From assembly GCA_002862125.1 (NCBI GenBank), contig PHSP01000001.1, positions 1,116,001 to 1,180,000 of the forward strand: a stretch of DNA of 64,000 bases, in the 5' to 3' direction. This stretch comes from Methylobacter sp. KS41 (GTDB taxonomy: Bacteria > Pseudomonadota > Gammaproteobacteria > Methylococcales > Methylomonadaceae). A program made the translations under genes and the position numbers. The notes below the pieces were generated by a model. The model was not told where the DNA came from. It saw only the letters and a program-made list of their open reading frames with translations, and searched no databases. Shown in pieces: positions 8,962 to 19,352 of the stretch (the first letter of the stretch is position 1; each line of letters starts with the position of its first letter).

Positions 8962-10530
8962 ATGTTTTTAAGTTTGCGAGAGTTGCTTCGCCGCGTGAGC
9001 AATAAATTGCCATCATTACCATCATGTCTGCCTCGAGGCGTCAGCGGCATGACTGTAACGTTCGTAATGGCATTGACAGCCTGTGCGCCGCCGGCCTCAT
9101 TGCAAATTGATAAACCCTATGCGGCGGCCCCGGCCGGCCCTGCCGTTGATTGGCATGATCGCCAGGCCACAACCGGCGCGCAGCATACTCCAATATTCAG
9201 CAACTCGCTTGAAGATAGCCTGATCGATACCAAAATAACCTACGATCTACCTGCGCTGGTCGATCTTGCCTTGCATGCTAACCCGGAAACCAGAGTTAGC
9301 TGGGAAGAGGCCAAAGCCGCCGCCGCCCGGCTCGAAAGGAATCGTAGCGCCTGGTATCCGACGCTGACGGCTATGGCGTTCGGGCAATATTTCAAAACCA
9401 GTTTCCCCATTACCGGCGGCCCTTTGGTAAGCAATGGCTACTCCTCTTTTGGCAGTCTTGATCTGGCATGGACACTGTTCGATTTCGGACGCAGAGAGGC
9501 CTTGGTTGAGGCTGGCGCGCAACGCTTAAGCGCCGCTAATTTTACCTTCAACCGTAAACATCAGGAAATTGCCTATCGGGTTGCAACCAGTTTTTTTGTC
9601 TATCAGGCTGCTCTGGCCAAGGTAACGGCGGCGCGGCAAACATTAGAGGCCGCAAGCGCCGGCTCTGCTTCGGTTCAAGCGAAACTCGACAAAGGCCTGG
9701 CGACTCGACCCGATTTGCTACTGGCTATCCAGGAGCAGGCGAAAGCCAGTTATGACCTCCAGGACGCGCGCAGCTCAGTAATTCAGGCGCATGCCGATCT
9801 AACTGCGAGCTTGGGTATTTCGCCTACTTATTCGCTACAAATGATAGACTTAAACAAGTTGCCTTTACCTGGAGGTCTCGTACAGTCGGTCGAGAAAATT
9901 GTCGATCAGGCATTGGAGCAACATCCCGATCTGATGGCGCGTCTTGCGGAATTACGCGCACGCGAAGCTGAAGTCAAGAAGGCTAGAGCCGAATTCTGGC
10001 CCAAGTTTTCCCTGGGAGGCAAAATTGGTAATCAATACTGGGGGAATGTGCACACAAATTCGCCCATTAATGAAAATTATTCGGCAAGTAATGTAGTCGG
10101 CACAGCGATGCTGACAATGGAGTGGACCTTGTTCGATGGCTTTGAACGCAGCAATGCCGTGCATGAAGCAGAGGCCAGGAAAGAGGCTTCCAAGGCTCAA
10201 CTTGAGGCCTTGCGCCTGGAAATTATGCGCGATATCTGGAAAGCCTATGCCGATACTAAAACCACATTGGAAAAGCGCGAGTTTGCGCTAGCCTTGTTGA
10301 AAGCCGCCGAAGAGTCTTATGCTGCCACAACAGAATCTTATACCCAAGGATTTTCCACTGTGATAGAACTGCTTTCCGCGCAGAAGGATTTAGCTCGCGC
10401 CCGTTATACCGAAATCGACAGCCGCGCCACCCTACTACGATCCGCAGCAACCCTGGTTTATGCAGCAGGCGAGCAGAACCGGGGAGATTTTAATACGGAT
10501 AGCGAAACGTTTAGCCAGCGCCTTCCATAG
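8962..10530 (+). CDS. TolC/NodT-type outer-membrane efflux lipoprotein
   Basis: A 522-residue outer-membrane channel protein. A hydrophobic segment ends in a lipobox-like LTAC with the modified Cys at 41. Two TolC repeats follow: DLVDLALHANPETRVSWEEAKAAAARL opens the first, and ALEQHPDLMARLAELRAREAEVKKARAEFWP opens the second; each has the paired long helices and the phrase WTLFDFGRRE or WTLFDGFERS at the beta strands. It probably serves the divergent ytcA-hlyD-fusC operon as outer-membrane exit duct. The stretch before the signal is long; a start at 9049 is possible but would leave a very short signal. Confidence 0.9.
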   Translation: MFLSLRELLRRVSNKLPSLPSCLPRGVSGMTVTFVMALTACAPPASLQIDKPYAAAPAGPAVDWHDRQATTGAQHTPIFSNSLEDSLIDTKITYDLPALVDLALHANPETRVSWEEAKAAAARLERNRSAWYPTLTAMAFGQYFKTSFPITGGPLVSNGYSSFGSLDLAWTLFDFGRREALVEAGAQRLSAANFTFNRKHQEIAYRVATSFFVYQAALAKVTAARQTLEAASAGSASVQAKLDKGLATRPDLLLAIQEQAKASYDLQDARSSVIQAHADLTASLGISPTYSLQMIDLNKLPLPGGLVQSVEKIVDQALEQHPDLMARLAELRAREAEVKKARAEFWPKFSLGGKIGNQYWGNVHTNSPINENYSASNVVGTAMLTMEWTLFDGFERSNAVHEAEARKEASKAQLEALRLEIMRDIWKAYADTKTTLEKREFALALLKAAEESYAATTESYTQGFSTVIELLSAQKDLARARYTEIDSRATLLRSAATLVYAAGEQNRGDFNTDSETFSQRLP

Positions 10531-10828
10531 GGAATGTAAGATGCCGCATTGGTTAATTTTTGCGCGCTATCCATATAACTGTGGTAACTATGCTCGCTGA
10601 TTTAACCCATTAATAAATAATTAAAATCTCATTGTTTCATTGTGAACAACTAGCGATATGCGCCAAAGTGTTTACCAACTCATAACCGTTGGATGGTTCT
10701 TTTACATTAGATAACACAGTTCCTCCCTTATCAGAAAGCTGGGAAAATAAAAAACCGCCTCATCGCCGCGTTCCTGTTGAGCGCAAAGTTTGGCTTGCCA
10801 GTAATTCAATTCCGGTTACGCGCGCTGG

Positions 10829-11323
10829 TTAATTGGGCTGGCAGGGCTTGCCCTCGTATTGATGGCGCTGTAACACATACTTGCGGCCATTCCAACGCTC
10901 AACCGGAAAGCAAAAACCTGGACCTCCTATCTCGATGTCCGGCCAACCGTGAACTCCCTTGGTTGTTAAAAAATTAGGAATGCCGGTGCTGCTGGTGATT
11001 AGTTTCCAGCTACCATTTTTCTGTTTGCTGACGAGGCTATAGCCTGTACCGGTAATACCATAGCAATATGCTCCGCCTTCGGTGATGACGGCTTCCGGAC
11101 GGCCGTCACCATTCAGGTCGCCTACTTGCTCGATCACACCGGGCGTATACGAGGGAGTACCAGGGTCATCGCAGTTGCTACGCCATTCCTTGCCATTGAG
11201 CTTGTAGCCTGCCGCCTTAAATGCGGCTGTCTCGTCGGCAGATGAAAGCTGTGTTGGCGAAGCAGGGGCAGAAACGCTAGATAACATCATCAATAAGCTT
11301 GTAAACAAAATATTCAGTTTCAT
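10829..11323 (-). CDS. Secreted hypothetical protein with FG-GAP-like motif
   Basis: A 164-residue protein with a clear signal peptide (MKLNILFTSLLMMLSSVSAPAS, cleavage near residue 22). The mature part contains VGDLNGDGRPEAVITEGG at mid-length, which resembles the Ca-binding DLNGDG loop of FG-GAP/VCBS repeats, but there is only one. A Cys pair (SNCDDPG, GAYCYG) and a C-terminal GGPGFCFPVERWNG add four cysteines that could form disulphides in the periplasm. It has a good Shine-Dalgarno AAGGAAGG upstream. No neighbours suggest a role and I do not recognise a defined family. Confidence 0.75.
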   Translation of the reverse strand: MKLNILFTSLLMMLSSVSAPASPTQLSSADETAAFKAAGYKLNGKEWRSNCDDPGTPSYTPGVIEQVGDLNGDGRPEAVITEGGAYCYGITGTGYSLVSKQKNGSWKLITSSTGIPNFLTTKGVHGWPDIEIGGPGFCFPVERWNGRKYVLQRHQYEGKPCQPN

Positions 11324-11669
11324 CGGATACCTTCCTTTTTACGGTGGATAGTTACTTAACAAAACTTCCCGTTGTGGTACATCACTTGACTAAAACAGGA
11401 ACAGCCTGATAAATTATTATCTGGTGTCGGCTATCTTACATTTATATAATTTCAGTTGCCAAAGATTATTCCTCAATAATTAGTTTTGCTAAACTGGAAC
11501 ATACACATAAAAAACAATTTTCGGCTAACAAGTTCAGTGCCAATTGCAAACGATAAGCTCGGCCGATTGAAGCCAATCATAGAATAACCAGCTACAGATT
11601 CACTGATTAAACCTGATTTATCTATGGATAAGGGCGGCACTGGCAGGCGGAGATTTATTGCCACTGGAC
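11324..11669. other. Intergenic with one doubtful small frame
   Basis: About 345 bp between the alcohol dehydrogenase stop and the secreted protein start. A leftward 63-codon frame (11473-11664) starts 5 bp after the dehydrogenase stop but has no ribosome site and no recognised motif. I do not call it a gene. The AT-rich part near 11,400-11,450 probably carries the promoter of the secreted protein gene. Confidence 0.45.
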
Positions 11670-12695
11670 TTAATCCATTTTCAACACCTTGGCTCCGCGG
11701 ATCATCCCCTTCTTCAGTTCAAGCAACGCTTCATTCGCCTGCTCCAATGCAAACACCTGAACCTCGGGCTTGAGATTCATTTCAGCCGCCAGGTTTAAAA
11801 ACTCCTTTACATCCCTGCGGGTAATATTGGCAACGCTCTTTATCTCTTTTTCCAGCCAAAGGTGTTCCGGGTAATCCAATTTCAGCAGGCTGTGTTTGTC
11901 GCCTTCCTTGCGAATCGCATTAATCACCAGCCTGCCGCCGGATTCCAGATTCGCCAACGCTTCAACGACGGGCTCCCATGCCGGCGTCGTGTCAATAATG
12001 CTGTCCAGTTTATATGGCGCCTTTTCAGTGGCGCCGCCCGCCCAAACAGCTCCCAGCTCCAGGGCGAATTGCCTTTCTTCGGCGCTTCGGGCAAAAACAT
12101 AAACCTCGGTATCCGGATAGCTGTGCTTCACCATCTTTAAAACCAGATGACCCGATGCGCCAAAGCCCGTCAAGCCCAGGCGCTGCCCATCTTTTAGTCC
12201 CGTTAATGTTAGCGACCGGTAGCCGATAGCGCCGGCGCAAAGCAAAGGAGCAGCTTGCTCGTCGGAAAAAAGCTCCGGAATTGCATAAGCGAAACTTTCT
12301 GCAACGGTCATGTACTGGGCGTATCCGCCATTGGCATCCCGGCCTGTCGCCTCGAAAGACTGGCACAGATTTTCGTTGCCTGCCAGACAGAATTTGCAAG
12401 TCCCGCAAGCAGAAAATATCCAGGCGACGCCAACCCGGTCGCCTGTTTTAATAGTGTTTGCTCTGCTGCCGGCGGCCTCAACCCGGCCTACCACTTGATG
12501 CCCCGGAATTACCGGCAATTGCCGGGGCGGAGCGCGTCCTTCTATTTCATCAAGCTCGGTATGGCAAACCCCGCATGCTGAAACTTTCAGCAAAATTTCC
12601 TCTTCACCGGGAATAGGAACTGGCAAGTCCATAAGCTCCAGCGGCGTATGATTATCTTTAAGGCTACAAAGCCTTGTCATTACCATCGCTTTCAT
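11670..12695 (-). CDS. Zinc-dependent alcohol dehydrogenase
   Basis: A 341-residue medium-chain dehydrogenase. The catalytic zinc ligands are Cys44 (GVCHTE) and His66 (PGHQVVG); the structural zinc is held by Cys97, 100, 103 and 111. The nucleotide fold has GFGASG at 177-182. It is of the AdhA/YogA type, oxidising primary alcohols or reducing aldehydes with NAD(P). It is a single gene. In a methylotroph it could handle formaldehyde or C1-derived aldehydes, but that is a guess from context. Confidence 0.9.
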   Translation of the reverse strand: MKAMVMTRLCSLKDNHTPLELMDLPVPIPGEEEILLKVSACGVCHTELDEIEGRAPPRQLPVIPGHQVVGRVEAAGSRANTIKTGDRVGVAWIFSACGTCKFCLAGNENLCQSFEATGRDANGGYAQYMTVAESFAYAIPELFSDEQAAPLLCAGAIGYRSLTLTGLKDGQRLGLTGFGASGHLVLKMVKHSYPDTEVYVFARSAEERQFALELGAVWAGGATEKAPYKLDSIIDTTPAWEPVVEALANLESGGRLVINAIRKEGDKHSLLKLDYPEHLWLEKEIKSVANITRRDVKEFLNLAAEMNLKPEVQVFALEQANEALLELKKGMIRGAKVLKMD

Positions 12696-12861
12696 TGGTC
12701 TTACCTCTAATTGATATTTAGCCCATGTTATATTGGATTTTTCGTTTTACAATGAGTTTTTAAAGGAAGTCTGACAGCGCCAATACTTCCGTCAGGAATT
12801 GAACTTCAGGTCATTCAGGCGCGTCAGGCTCTGAGCGTGAAAAATCCCCGGAGAAAAACAC

Positions 12862-13539
12862 ATGAAAGATATGCAACGCATGTTGAATGATATTGAAATG
12901 GAAATTCACTTGACCCGGCATCTCATCGGCAAAAATTCATTCGATGACCGGGTTATGGCAGCAATGAAACGGGTGCCGCGTCATGAATTTTTGCCCGGGG
13001 ATTTACGGTATTGCGCTTACGATAACGGTCCGGCGCCAATCGGTTCAGGGCAAACTATTTCACAGCCTTATATTGTCGCCTTGATGAGCGATTTATTGAA
13101 TACCAGACCTTCCGATATTATCCTGGAAATCGGAACCGGCTCCGGTTATCAGGCCGCGATCCTCTCTCAATTGGTTCAGCAGATTTATTCCATTGAAATA
13201 ATTGAAGATCTGGCAACAGAAGCGCGCAAACGCCTCAATAAATTGGGCTATAACAATATAGAAGTCCGCAATGACGACGGCTATTCCGGCTGGCTGGAAC
13301 ATGCGCCTTATGACGGCGTCATCGTCACCGCCGCCGCGCCTCATATTCCCCAGCCGTTGATTGATCAGTTGCGGGCTGGCGCTCGCCTGGTCATACCCGT
13401 CGGTTTACCTTATAGTCACCAGGAACTGATGGTAGTGGAAAAAAAGACTAATGGCGAAGCCGAGACCAGGCAAGTTCTTGGAGTCGCTTTTGTACCGCTC
13501 ACCGGCGGCCATACGCCGGAAAGAACTCACAAACGATGA
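12862..13539 (+). CDS. pcm: Protein-L-isoaspartate O-methyltransferase
   Basis: A 225-residue cytosolic repair enzyme that methylates isoaspartyl residues with S-adenosylmethionine. Family signatures are visible: PRHEFLPGDLRYCAYDNGPAPIGSGQTISQP (residues about 34-65), the SAM motif ILEIGTGSGYQ (about 90-100), and VTAAAPHIPQPLIDQL. The length is right for the bacterial enzyme. GGAG stands about 12 bases ahead of the chosen ATG; an in-frame ATG three codons later is also possible. Confidence 0.95.
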   Translation: MKDMQRMLNDIEMEIHLTRHLIGKNSFDDRVMAAMKRVPRHEFLPGDLRYCAYDNGPAPIGSGQTISQPYIVALMSDLLNTRPSDIILEIGTGSGYQAAILSQLVQQIYSIEIIEDLATEARKRLNKLGYNNIEVRNDDGYSGWLEHAPYDGVIVTAAAPHIPQPLIDQLRAGARLVIPVGLPYSHQELMVVEKKTNGEAETRQVLGVAFVPLTGGHTPERTHKR

Positions 13540-14256
13540 TCTTAACTAGGCAAGTTTAATCAATAACCCGTTATCAAAACCGATCAATTACTACCATGGA
13601 ATTACAGTTCTTTCACCGGCGGAGCAGGGACTTGAGCGTGTTGAATGAGATCCTGCCGAAATGCCGGCGCTGCGGACAATGCATGACTGATTTATCAAAG
13701 AACAGACATTAGCGGGCGCGCGAATCAGCAGCTGTCTGCATATAACCACCGAGACGGTTAATCTGGCTCACCTTGACAGCAGGCGGCGCGGAACTGGTCA
13801 GCGAGCCGCATAAATACCGCAGTGATTTATTGACTGATGTTATCTGCAGCGCCGGAGAAACCACCCTTTTCTTAAAGTCCTTACCGGTACTACAATGAAG
13901 CTCAAAGGTTACCTCCGGTTCCATGCAGGTTTTATCTGTTTGTGTCCGGCGTTATTAGCTATAGAGTGAAGGCTTGTAAAATAACTGTAATCCATTCTGA
14001 TGTGAATAATCATCTCGCTGTTACTATGTATTCGGATGCCTAAAAAATCAAGTTTCAGCATGGGTAAATCCATGCACTTGAATTATGTGACAATTTACTT
14101 AGAGGGTTGTCATGTATGACGAAAGCGATTTTAGCGGCCGCTGTTGTGGTAAAATTTTCAGCATGCCGCAATTTCAGGCTAATGTATTGAAACACATATC
14201 TATTGACTTTGATTTGGGAGACGGGCTTGGAAGCGGATTGGCCAAAAGGTTATAAA
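13540..14256. other. Long intergenic stretch before lptF
   Basis: About 700 bp with no gene I can support. A leftward 71-codon frame (13709-13924) and a rightward 38-codon frame (13596-13712) with a CxxCGxC cluster exist, but neither has a ribosome site or a recognisable family. The interval may hold decayed sequence and the lptFG promoter. Confidence 0.45.
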
Positions 14257-15360
14257 ATGGGGCGGCGTAAACTGGTTACGGTTCTGGATAAATTGATTGT
14301 CCAGGATTTATTGAAGACGCTGCTGGCTGTTTTGACGGTGATTGTGATTATTATCGTCAGCCGGAAATTTATCAGAATTCTTGATGAAGCTATTGCAGGG
14401 CAAGTGTCAAACGAAACTTTACTAAGTATTTTGGGGCTAAAAACGATTGTAGTCACAATAGAATTTTTGCCTGTAGCCCTATTCATGGCGGTATTGATGG
14501 TTATGGGCAGAATGTACAGGGATCAGGAGATGTCGGCTATTTCTTCCGCGGGAGGCGGAGTTGCAACCATCTACCGGGCGGTATTTCTGCTGGTTTTCCC
14601 ACTAAGCGCGCTGGCCGTTGGCTTGTCTCTTTATGTCGCGCCATGGGCGGAATCAAAGGTAGATGAATTCATGAAACAGGGTGAAGAATCGGCCGACATG
14701 AGAAGTATCGCGGAGGGAAAATTTAGTGCATATAGCCAGGGCGATCTGGTTTTTTATGTCGAAAAAATCAGCGCTGATAAAAAAATGCATAAAGTATTTG
14801 TGCAAAACCGGCAGCATGGGGATGTGGCCATTATTAATTCTGAAGCAGCGCAAATGAAAGATTTGGCTGACGGGCGCTATATTGTTTTTGAGCATGGCGA
14901 ACAAGTAAAGGGACTTCCAGGAACCTTAAATTATGTAATCGAACGATTCTCTGAATACGGCGTTAGAATAGAAACAAAAGAGGCGGCTACCACATTTAAC
15001 AGACAGGCGCTTCCAGTCGACGCACTATGGGGATCTAACCTGGCGGTCTCTATTGCTGAGTTGCAACGCCGTTTTACTATTCCTTCGGGAATGTTGTTGT
15101 TAAGTTTTATTGCCGTGCCTTTGGCGCAAATTTCACCTCGCGGCGGTGTTTACGGCAACATGCTGATGGGCTTCTTGATCTATTTCACTTATGGAAATCT
15201 TATCCGTGTCAGTCAGAGCTGGGTGATGAATGAGACTATCCCTGCGTGGCTGGGCGGCTCAGGAGTTAATGCGATGCTTCTGCTGATTGGCCTTTTTTTA
15301 GTGGCCAGACTGTATGGATGGCGGTGGCTTTTAATGAAAGCTAGAGGGATGGTATTTTAA
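14257..15360 (+). CDS. lptF: LPS export ABC permease LptF
   Basis: A 367-residue permease of the LptB2FG transporter, which extracts LPS from the inner membrane. Three hydrophobic helices near each end flank a periplasmic beta-jellyroll. Family signs: DKLIVQDLLKTLLAV at the start, the block MYRDQEMSAISSAGGG (the coupling region that contacts LptB), and PRGGVYGNMLMGFLIYFTYGN near the end. I begin at ATG 14257 (MGRRKLVTVLDK), preceded by AAAAGG; the longer frame from 14203 adds 18 unlikely residues. The next gene, lptG, begins at the base after its TAA. Confidence 0.93.
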   Translation: MGRRKLVTVLDKLIVQDLLKTLLAVLTVIVIIIVSRKFIRILDEAIAGQVSNETLLSILGLKTIVVTIEFLPVALFMAVLMVMGRMYRDQEMSAISSAGGGVATIYRAVFLLVFPLSALAVGLSLYVAPWAESKVDEFMKQGEESADMRSIAEGKFSAYSQGDLVFYVEKISADKKMHKVFVQNRQHGDVAIINSEAAQMKDLADGRYIVFEHGEQVKGLPGTLNYVIERFSEYGVRIETKEAATTFNRQALPVDALWGSNLAVSIAELQRRFTIPSGMLLLSFIAVPLAQISPRGGVYGNMLMGFLIYFTYGNLIRVSQSWVMNETIPAWLGGSGVNAMLLLIGLFLVARLYGWRWLLMKARGMVF

Positions 15361-16428
15361 GTGAATGTATTAACAAGGTATATAGTCAGAGAAATTCTAA
15401 AAGGTTCTTTTATTGCGTTGTTATTATTATTAACCTTATTCAATTTATTTACCTTTAGTGATGAATTGAAGGATTTGGGCGGAGGTTATGGTTTAAAACA
15501 AATATTTTATTATCTTGCTTTAACATCGCCGAATGTATTTTATGAGCTGGTTCCTTCGTCAGCATTATTAGGCAGCCTGTTTATATTGGGCGCGATGGGT
15601 AATAACCGTGAACTTATTGCCATGCGGGCCGCAGGGCTGTCTGTTTTTGGAATAATTAAAGCGGTTATGGTGGCAGGCGCCATTTTAGTAATTATTTCAA
15701 TCCTTATCGGTGAATTTGTCGCTCCAGTGACCGAGCGCATGGCGCAAATGGTCAGGGTGGCCGCACAAAATAAGCAAGTTCTTGTTGATGCCAAATATGG
15801 GCTCTGGCTACGCGAAAAGAATAAATTTATCAACGTCCGGCAAATAGTGAATGACGATAACCTGGCCGATATCAGCATTTATGAAATAGATGATCAACAG
15901 CATCTGCACCAGGCCATGCATGCGGACCAGGCGGTTTTTTTGGGTAATCATGAATGGAACATGAAAAACATCAAGAAATCAGACATTTCGATAGAACAGA
16001 TGCATGCAAGCGCGGAAAACGAACAGCTCTGGAAATCATCTATTGCTCCTAATCTACTGAAAATTGTTGTTGTTAATCCGAATAATTTATCGTTAGTCGA
16101 CCTGGCCGGTTATATCGATTTTTTAAAGAAAAATCATCAAAAGTCCCATCTATTTGAGCAGGCTTTTTGGGGCCGCATTGTTAATCCTTTGGTCACTTTC
16201 GTAATGTTGCTGTTGTCCGCGCCCTTTGTAATCGGTGTTAAACGAGGCGTTAGCGTTGGCGCAAGGATGATGTTAGGCATTATCATCGGGATGGGTTTTA
16301 ATATTTTCGACAAAATTGTCGGACACCTCGGATTAATTTATGACCTTAATCCTCCATTAATAGCATTTATTCCCAGTTTGAGTGTTTTAGCGCTGGCAAT
16401 CTTTGCCTTGAGACTGGTAAGAGAATAA
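15361..16428 (+). CDS. lptG: LPS export ABC permease LptG
   Basis: A 355-residue partner of LptF in the LPS export complex. It starts with GTG directly after the lptF stop codon, so it depends on coupled translation. The family layout is complete: N-terminal TYIVREI-like segment (LTRYIVREILKG), GNNRELIAMRAAGLS coupling block, periplasmic jellyroll, and the final helices with FVIGVKRGVSVGARMMLGIIIG. LptB is not in the window. Confidence 0.94.
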   Translation: MNVLTRYIVREILKGSFIALLLLLTLFNLFTFSDELKDLGGGYGLKQIFYYLALTSPNVFYELVPSSALLGSLFILGAMGNNRELIAMRAAGLSVFGIIKAVMVAGAILVIISILIGEFVAPVTERMAQMVRVAAQNKQVLVDAKYGLWLREKNKFINVRQIVNDDNLADISIYEIDDQQHLHQAMHADQAVFLGNHEWNMKNIKKSDISIEQMHASAENEQLWKSSIAPNLLKIVVVNPNNLSLVDLAGYIDFLKKNHQKSHLFEQAFWGRIVNPLVTFVMLLLSAPFVIGVKRGVSVGARMMLGIIIGMGFNIFDKIVGHLGLIYDLNPPLIAFIPSLSVLALAIFALRLVRE

Positions 16429-16439
16429 TGTCTCTATGT

Positions 16440-16886
16440 GAAATGCAGCGGGTAATAATACCTTCAAGAATGCCATTAGTATTACGTGATTGAACGAAAT
16501 GCACAATCCCCAGCCAATGAACCCGGACTGTATTGGCGAACTTCATAAACGCTGGAGTCTTGGCCGCGTCCACTGCGGCACTGGGATCGTCCGCTATGCT
16601 TGCCTTGCTAATCCACTGATTGAAGATCGTCCGGATGCGCTGTGGATTGACCTTCAGTATCTCTGCGGCCCGACTGACCGGCATTTCTACTTCGTAGCTC
16701 AGCGAGTCCCGCTCGATCAAGGCTAACACCAAGGCTTCGAATAATAAGGTAAAGCCTACCGGAACGCGCCCAAGGAAACGTCAACGGTACAGACTTTACC
16801 ATCGGTCGCAATAATGCGCGGCATCTCGCAACCTGCCAGGGTAGCTGCAGGCCTAAAGCCATGCTGAATAAGGCCTCCTTGTTCAT
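16440..16886 (-). pseudogene. ISL3-family transposase relic
   Basis: A wrecked transposase. The start (MNKEALFSMALGLQLPWQV, from 16886) reads in one frame to about 16760, then a frameshift leads to GFTLLFEALVLALIERD and MPVSRAAEILKVNPQRIRTIFNQWISKA, the helix-turn-helix part of ISL3 transposases. A large internal deletion follows: the frame jumps to ANTVRVHWLGIVHFVQSRNTNGILEGI, the C-terminal end of the same family. The DDE catalytic core is therefore missing. No terminal inverted repeats could be identified. It sits between convergent lptG and typA. Confidence 0.8.
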
Positions 16887-16947
16887 GTCCGTATTATGGC
16901 GCCACCCATTACGATTCAAATAGAGCCAAGAAATTATCCCTGCAATC

Positions 16948-18759
16948 TTAACTCTTGGCCGCTCTCTTGCGCTCATTTTCAGTCAGCAGCTTCTTGCGCA
17001 AGCGGATGGATTTTGGCGTAACTTCCACCAATTCATCTTCGCCAATAAATTCCAGCGCCTGTTCCAGCGTCATTTTTTGAATCGCCGTCAGGGTCAGGTT
17101 TTCATCGGTGCCTGCTGCGCGAATATTGGTCAGCTGTTTGGCTTTAGTGGGGTTTACCACCAGATCATTGGCGCGCGAGTGGATACCTACCAGCATGCCT
17201 TCATAGACCTCATCGGCATGCACCAGGAATAATTCGCCGCGTTCCTGCAACGCAAACAGCGCGTAGGCCAGGGCTTTGCCTTGCACCATGGAAACCAGAA
17301 CGCCTCGTTTCCGCACGCCCAATTCACCTTTCTTCATCGGGCCATAATGATCGAAAACATGGTAGAGCAAGCCGGAACCCGACGTTGCGGTCATGAATTC
17401 GGTCTGAAAACCAATCAATCCGCGTGACGGCATCAAGTATTCCAGACGGATACGGCCTTTGCCATCGGGAACCATATTAAGCAAATCGCCTTTGCGCTCA
17501 CCCAGTTTTTCCATGATAGAACCCTGATGGATTTCTTCCACTTCAATGGTCACCATTTCAAACGGTTCGCATTTTTCGCCGTCGATTTCCTTGATGATGA
17601 CTTCCGGTCTGGAAACACCCAGTTCGTACCCTTCGCGGCGCATGTTTTCAATCAGCACCGATAAATGCAATTCACCTCGGCCTGATACCTTGAATTTGTC
17701 GGGATCGGCTGTGTCTTCAACTTTCAAGGCGACGTTATGTTGCAATTCCTTTTCCAGGCGGTCGCGAATTTGCCGTGAAGTAAGGAACTTGCCTTCCTTG
17801 CCTGCAAAAGGCGAGTTATTAACCTGGAAAGTCATAGTCACGGTAGGCTCATCAACCGTTAACGGAATCATCGCTTCCACAGCATCCGGGTGACAGAGAG
17901 TATCTGATATTTCCAGCTTTTCAACGCCGGTGAAGGCAATGATGTCGCCGGCCCGCGCTTCCTGAACTTCAACTCTGTCCAAACCGTGAAAACCGAAAAC
18001 CTGAAGCATCCGGCCTCTGCGCTCAACGCCTTCCCGGTTGACGATAATGAGCGGCATATTCGGTTTTATAACGCCGCGCTGGATGCGGCCAATGCCGATG
18101 ACGCCGACGTAGGTATTGTAATCCAGGCTGGAAACCTGCATTTGAAAGGGTCCGTCCATATCAACAGGCGGCGGGCTTACTTTTTCTACAATCGTTTCGA
18201 ACAATGGAGTCATATCGCCTCCGGTTATGGTATGTTCCAAACCGGCATAACCATTAATCGCCGACGCATAAACAATAGGAAAATCCAGCTGTTCATCGGT
18301 TGCGCCCAAGCGGTCAAACAAATCGAAGGTTTGATCGACAACCCAGTCAGGGCGGGCGCCCGGACGGTCAATTTTATTGATCACAACTATCGGCTTTAAT
18401 CCCAGGGCAAAGGCTTTTTGGGTTACAAAACGGGTTTGCGGCATGGGACCATCAACTGCATCGACCAGCAGTAATACTGAATCAACCATCGACAAAACGC
18501 GCTCTACTTCACCGCCAAAGTCAGCATGGCCCGGGGTATCAACAATGTTGATATGATAGCCATTCCAATCCAGAGCCGTATTTTTCGCCAAAATGGTAAT
18601 GCCGCGTTCCTTTTCAAGGTCATTGGAATCCATGATACGCTCGGTAACCTTGCTATGCGACGCAAAAGTGCCGGACTGTTGCAACAACTTATCAACCAGG
18701 GTCGTCTTGCCGTGGTCAACGTGGGCGATAATGGCGATGTTTCTTAATTTTTCAATCAC
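16948..18759 (-). CDS. typA: Translational GTPase TypA/BipA
   Basis: A 603-residue ribosome-binding GTPase, close relative of EF-G. Visible motifs: G1 AHVDHGKTT (residues 12-20), the switch region [11 protein letters not shown]3 DTPGHADF, and G4 [13 protein letters not shown]. After domain II come the EF-G-like domains III and V and the BipA-specific C-terminal domain ([38 protein letters not shown]). It acts in ribosome assembly and stress or cold adaptation. It is a single gene; a short palindrome, TTGCGTtttACGCAA, lies in its upstream region near 18,796. Confidence 0.97.
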   Translation of the reverse strand: MIEKLRNIAIIAHVDHGKTTLVDKLLQQSGTFASHSKVTERIMDSNDLEKERGITILAKNTALDWNGYHINIVDTPGHADFGGEVERVLSMVDSVLLLVDAVDGPMPQTRFVTQKAFALGLKPIVVINKIDRPGARPDWVVDQTFDLFDRLGATDEQLDFPIVYASAINGYAGLEHTITGGDMTPLFETIVEKVSPPPVDMDGPFQMQVSSLDYNTYVGVIGIGRIQRGVIKPNMPLIIVNREGVERRGRMLQVFGFHGLDRVEVQEARAGDIIAFTGVEKLEISDTLCHPDAVEAMIPLTVDEPTVTMTFQVNNSPFAGKEGKFLTSRQIRDRLEKELQHNVALKVEDTADPDKFKVSGRGELHLSVLIENMRREGYELGVSRPEVIIKEIDGEKCEPFEMVTIEVEEIHQGSIMEKLGERKGDLLNMVPDGKGRIRLEYLMPSRGLIGFQTEFMTATSGSGLLYHVFDHYGPMKKGELGVRKRGVLVSMVQGKALAYALFALQERGELFLVHADEVYEGMLVGIHSRANDLVVNPTKAKQLTNIRAAGTDENLTLTAIQKMTLEQALEFIGEDELVEVTPKSIRLRKKLLTENERKRAAKS

Positions 18760-18947
18760 TTTTTGTACTCTAAGGGGTTATAAAATAAGTGTAGGTTGCG
18801 TTTTACGCAATCTTAATAAAGCATGATGGGCGCATGAAACGCACTCTGTTTGGCTGGGTTCAATTTTAGAAAGGACGGCGATAATGGCATCAAGGCTGTA
18901 ATTGGATTTCCTGGCGGCAACCAACTAAATCCGGACTGGAAAATTGA

Positions 18948-19340
18948 TTAACTCTGCTCCCAAGGCAATTCACTAAAACGCCAGCCGCCAAGATTACCTC
19001 GATGATGCTGCTGATCCAGAGGGCCTTCAAAACCGTCAACAATATTGATAAGCCTTTGATAGCCTGCTTCTTCAAGCTTTTTTGCCGCATCCAGCGAACG
19101 CTGTCCGCTCCGGCACAGCAATAATACCGGTGCACGTTTATCAGGCGCGAGTTTTTCGACCTCGGCAACAAACTCCTGGTTAATCCGCCAGTCGGGCGCT
19201 TCCTTCCAGGCGACATGAATTGCGCCCAGCGGATGTCCGACAAAATCATGCTCGACTTTAGTTCGCACATCCACCAAAACAGCATCTGTATTCTGTTGCA
19301 ACAAATCCCAAGCCTGTCTTGGCTCCAAGTTTTCTACCAT
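18948..19340 (-). CDS. Rhodanese-like sulfurtransferase
   Basis: A 130-residue single rhodanese domain. The active loop is LLCRSGQRSL with Cys76; upstream VLVDVRTKVEHDFVGHPLGAIHV is the standard CH2A/B motif. It should carry a persulfide sulfur in the cytoplasm. It lies 12 bp after a methyltransferase gene that itself overlaps a lysR gene, so the three leftward genes are likely one transcript. Confidence 0.9.
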   Translation of the reverse strand: MVENLEPRQAWDLLQQNTDAVLVDVRTKVEHDFVGHPLGAIHVAWKEAPDWRINQEFVAEVEKLAPDKRAPVLLLCRSGQRSLDAAKKLEEAGYQRLINIVDGFEGPLDQQHHRGNLGGWRFSELPWEQS

Positions 19341-19352
19341 TGAATTAACCCA

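Noticed and set aside
13596-13712. Rightward 38-codon frame with a CRRCGQC cluster
   Set aside because: The Cys cluster is suggestive of a metal site, but the frame is short, lacks a ribosome site and has no known relative.
13709-13924. Leftward 71-codon frame between pcm and lptF
   Set aside because: No ribosome site, no signal peptide, no recognisable motif.
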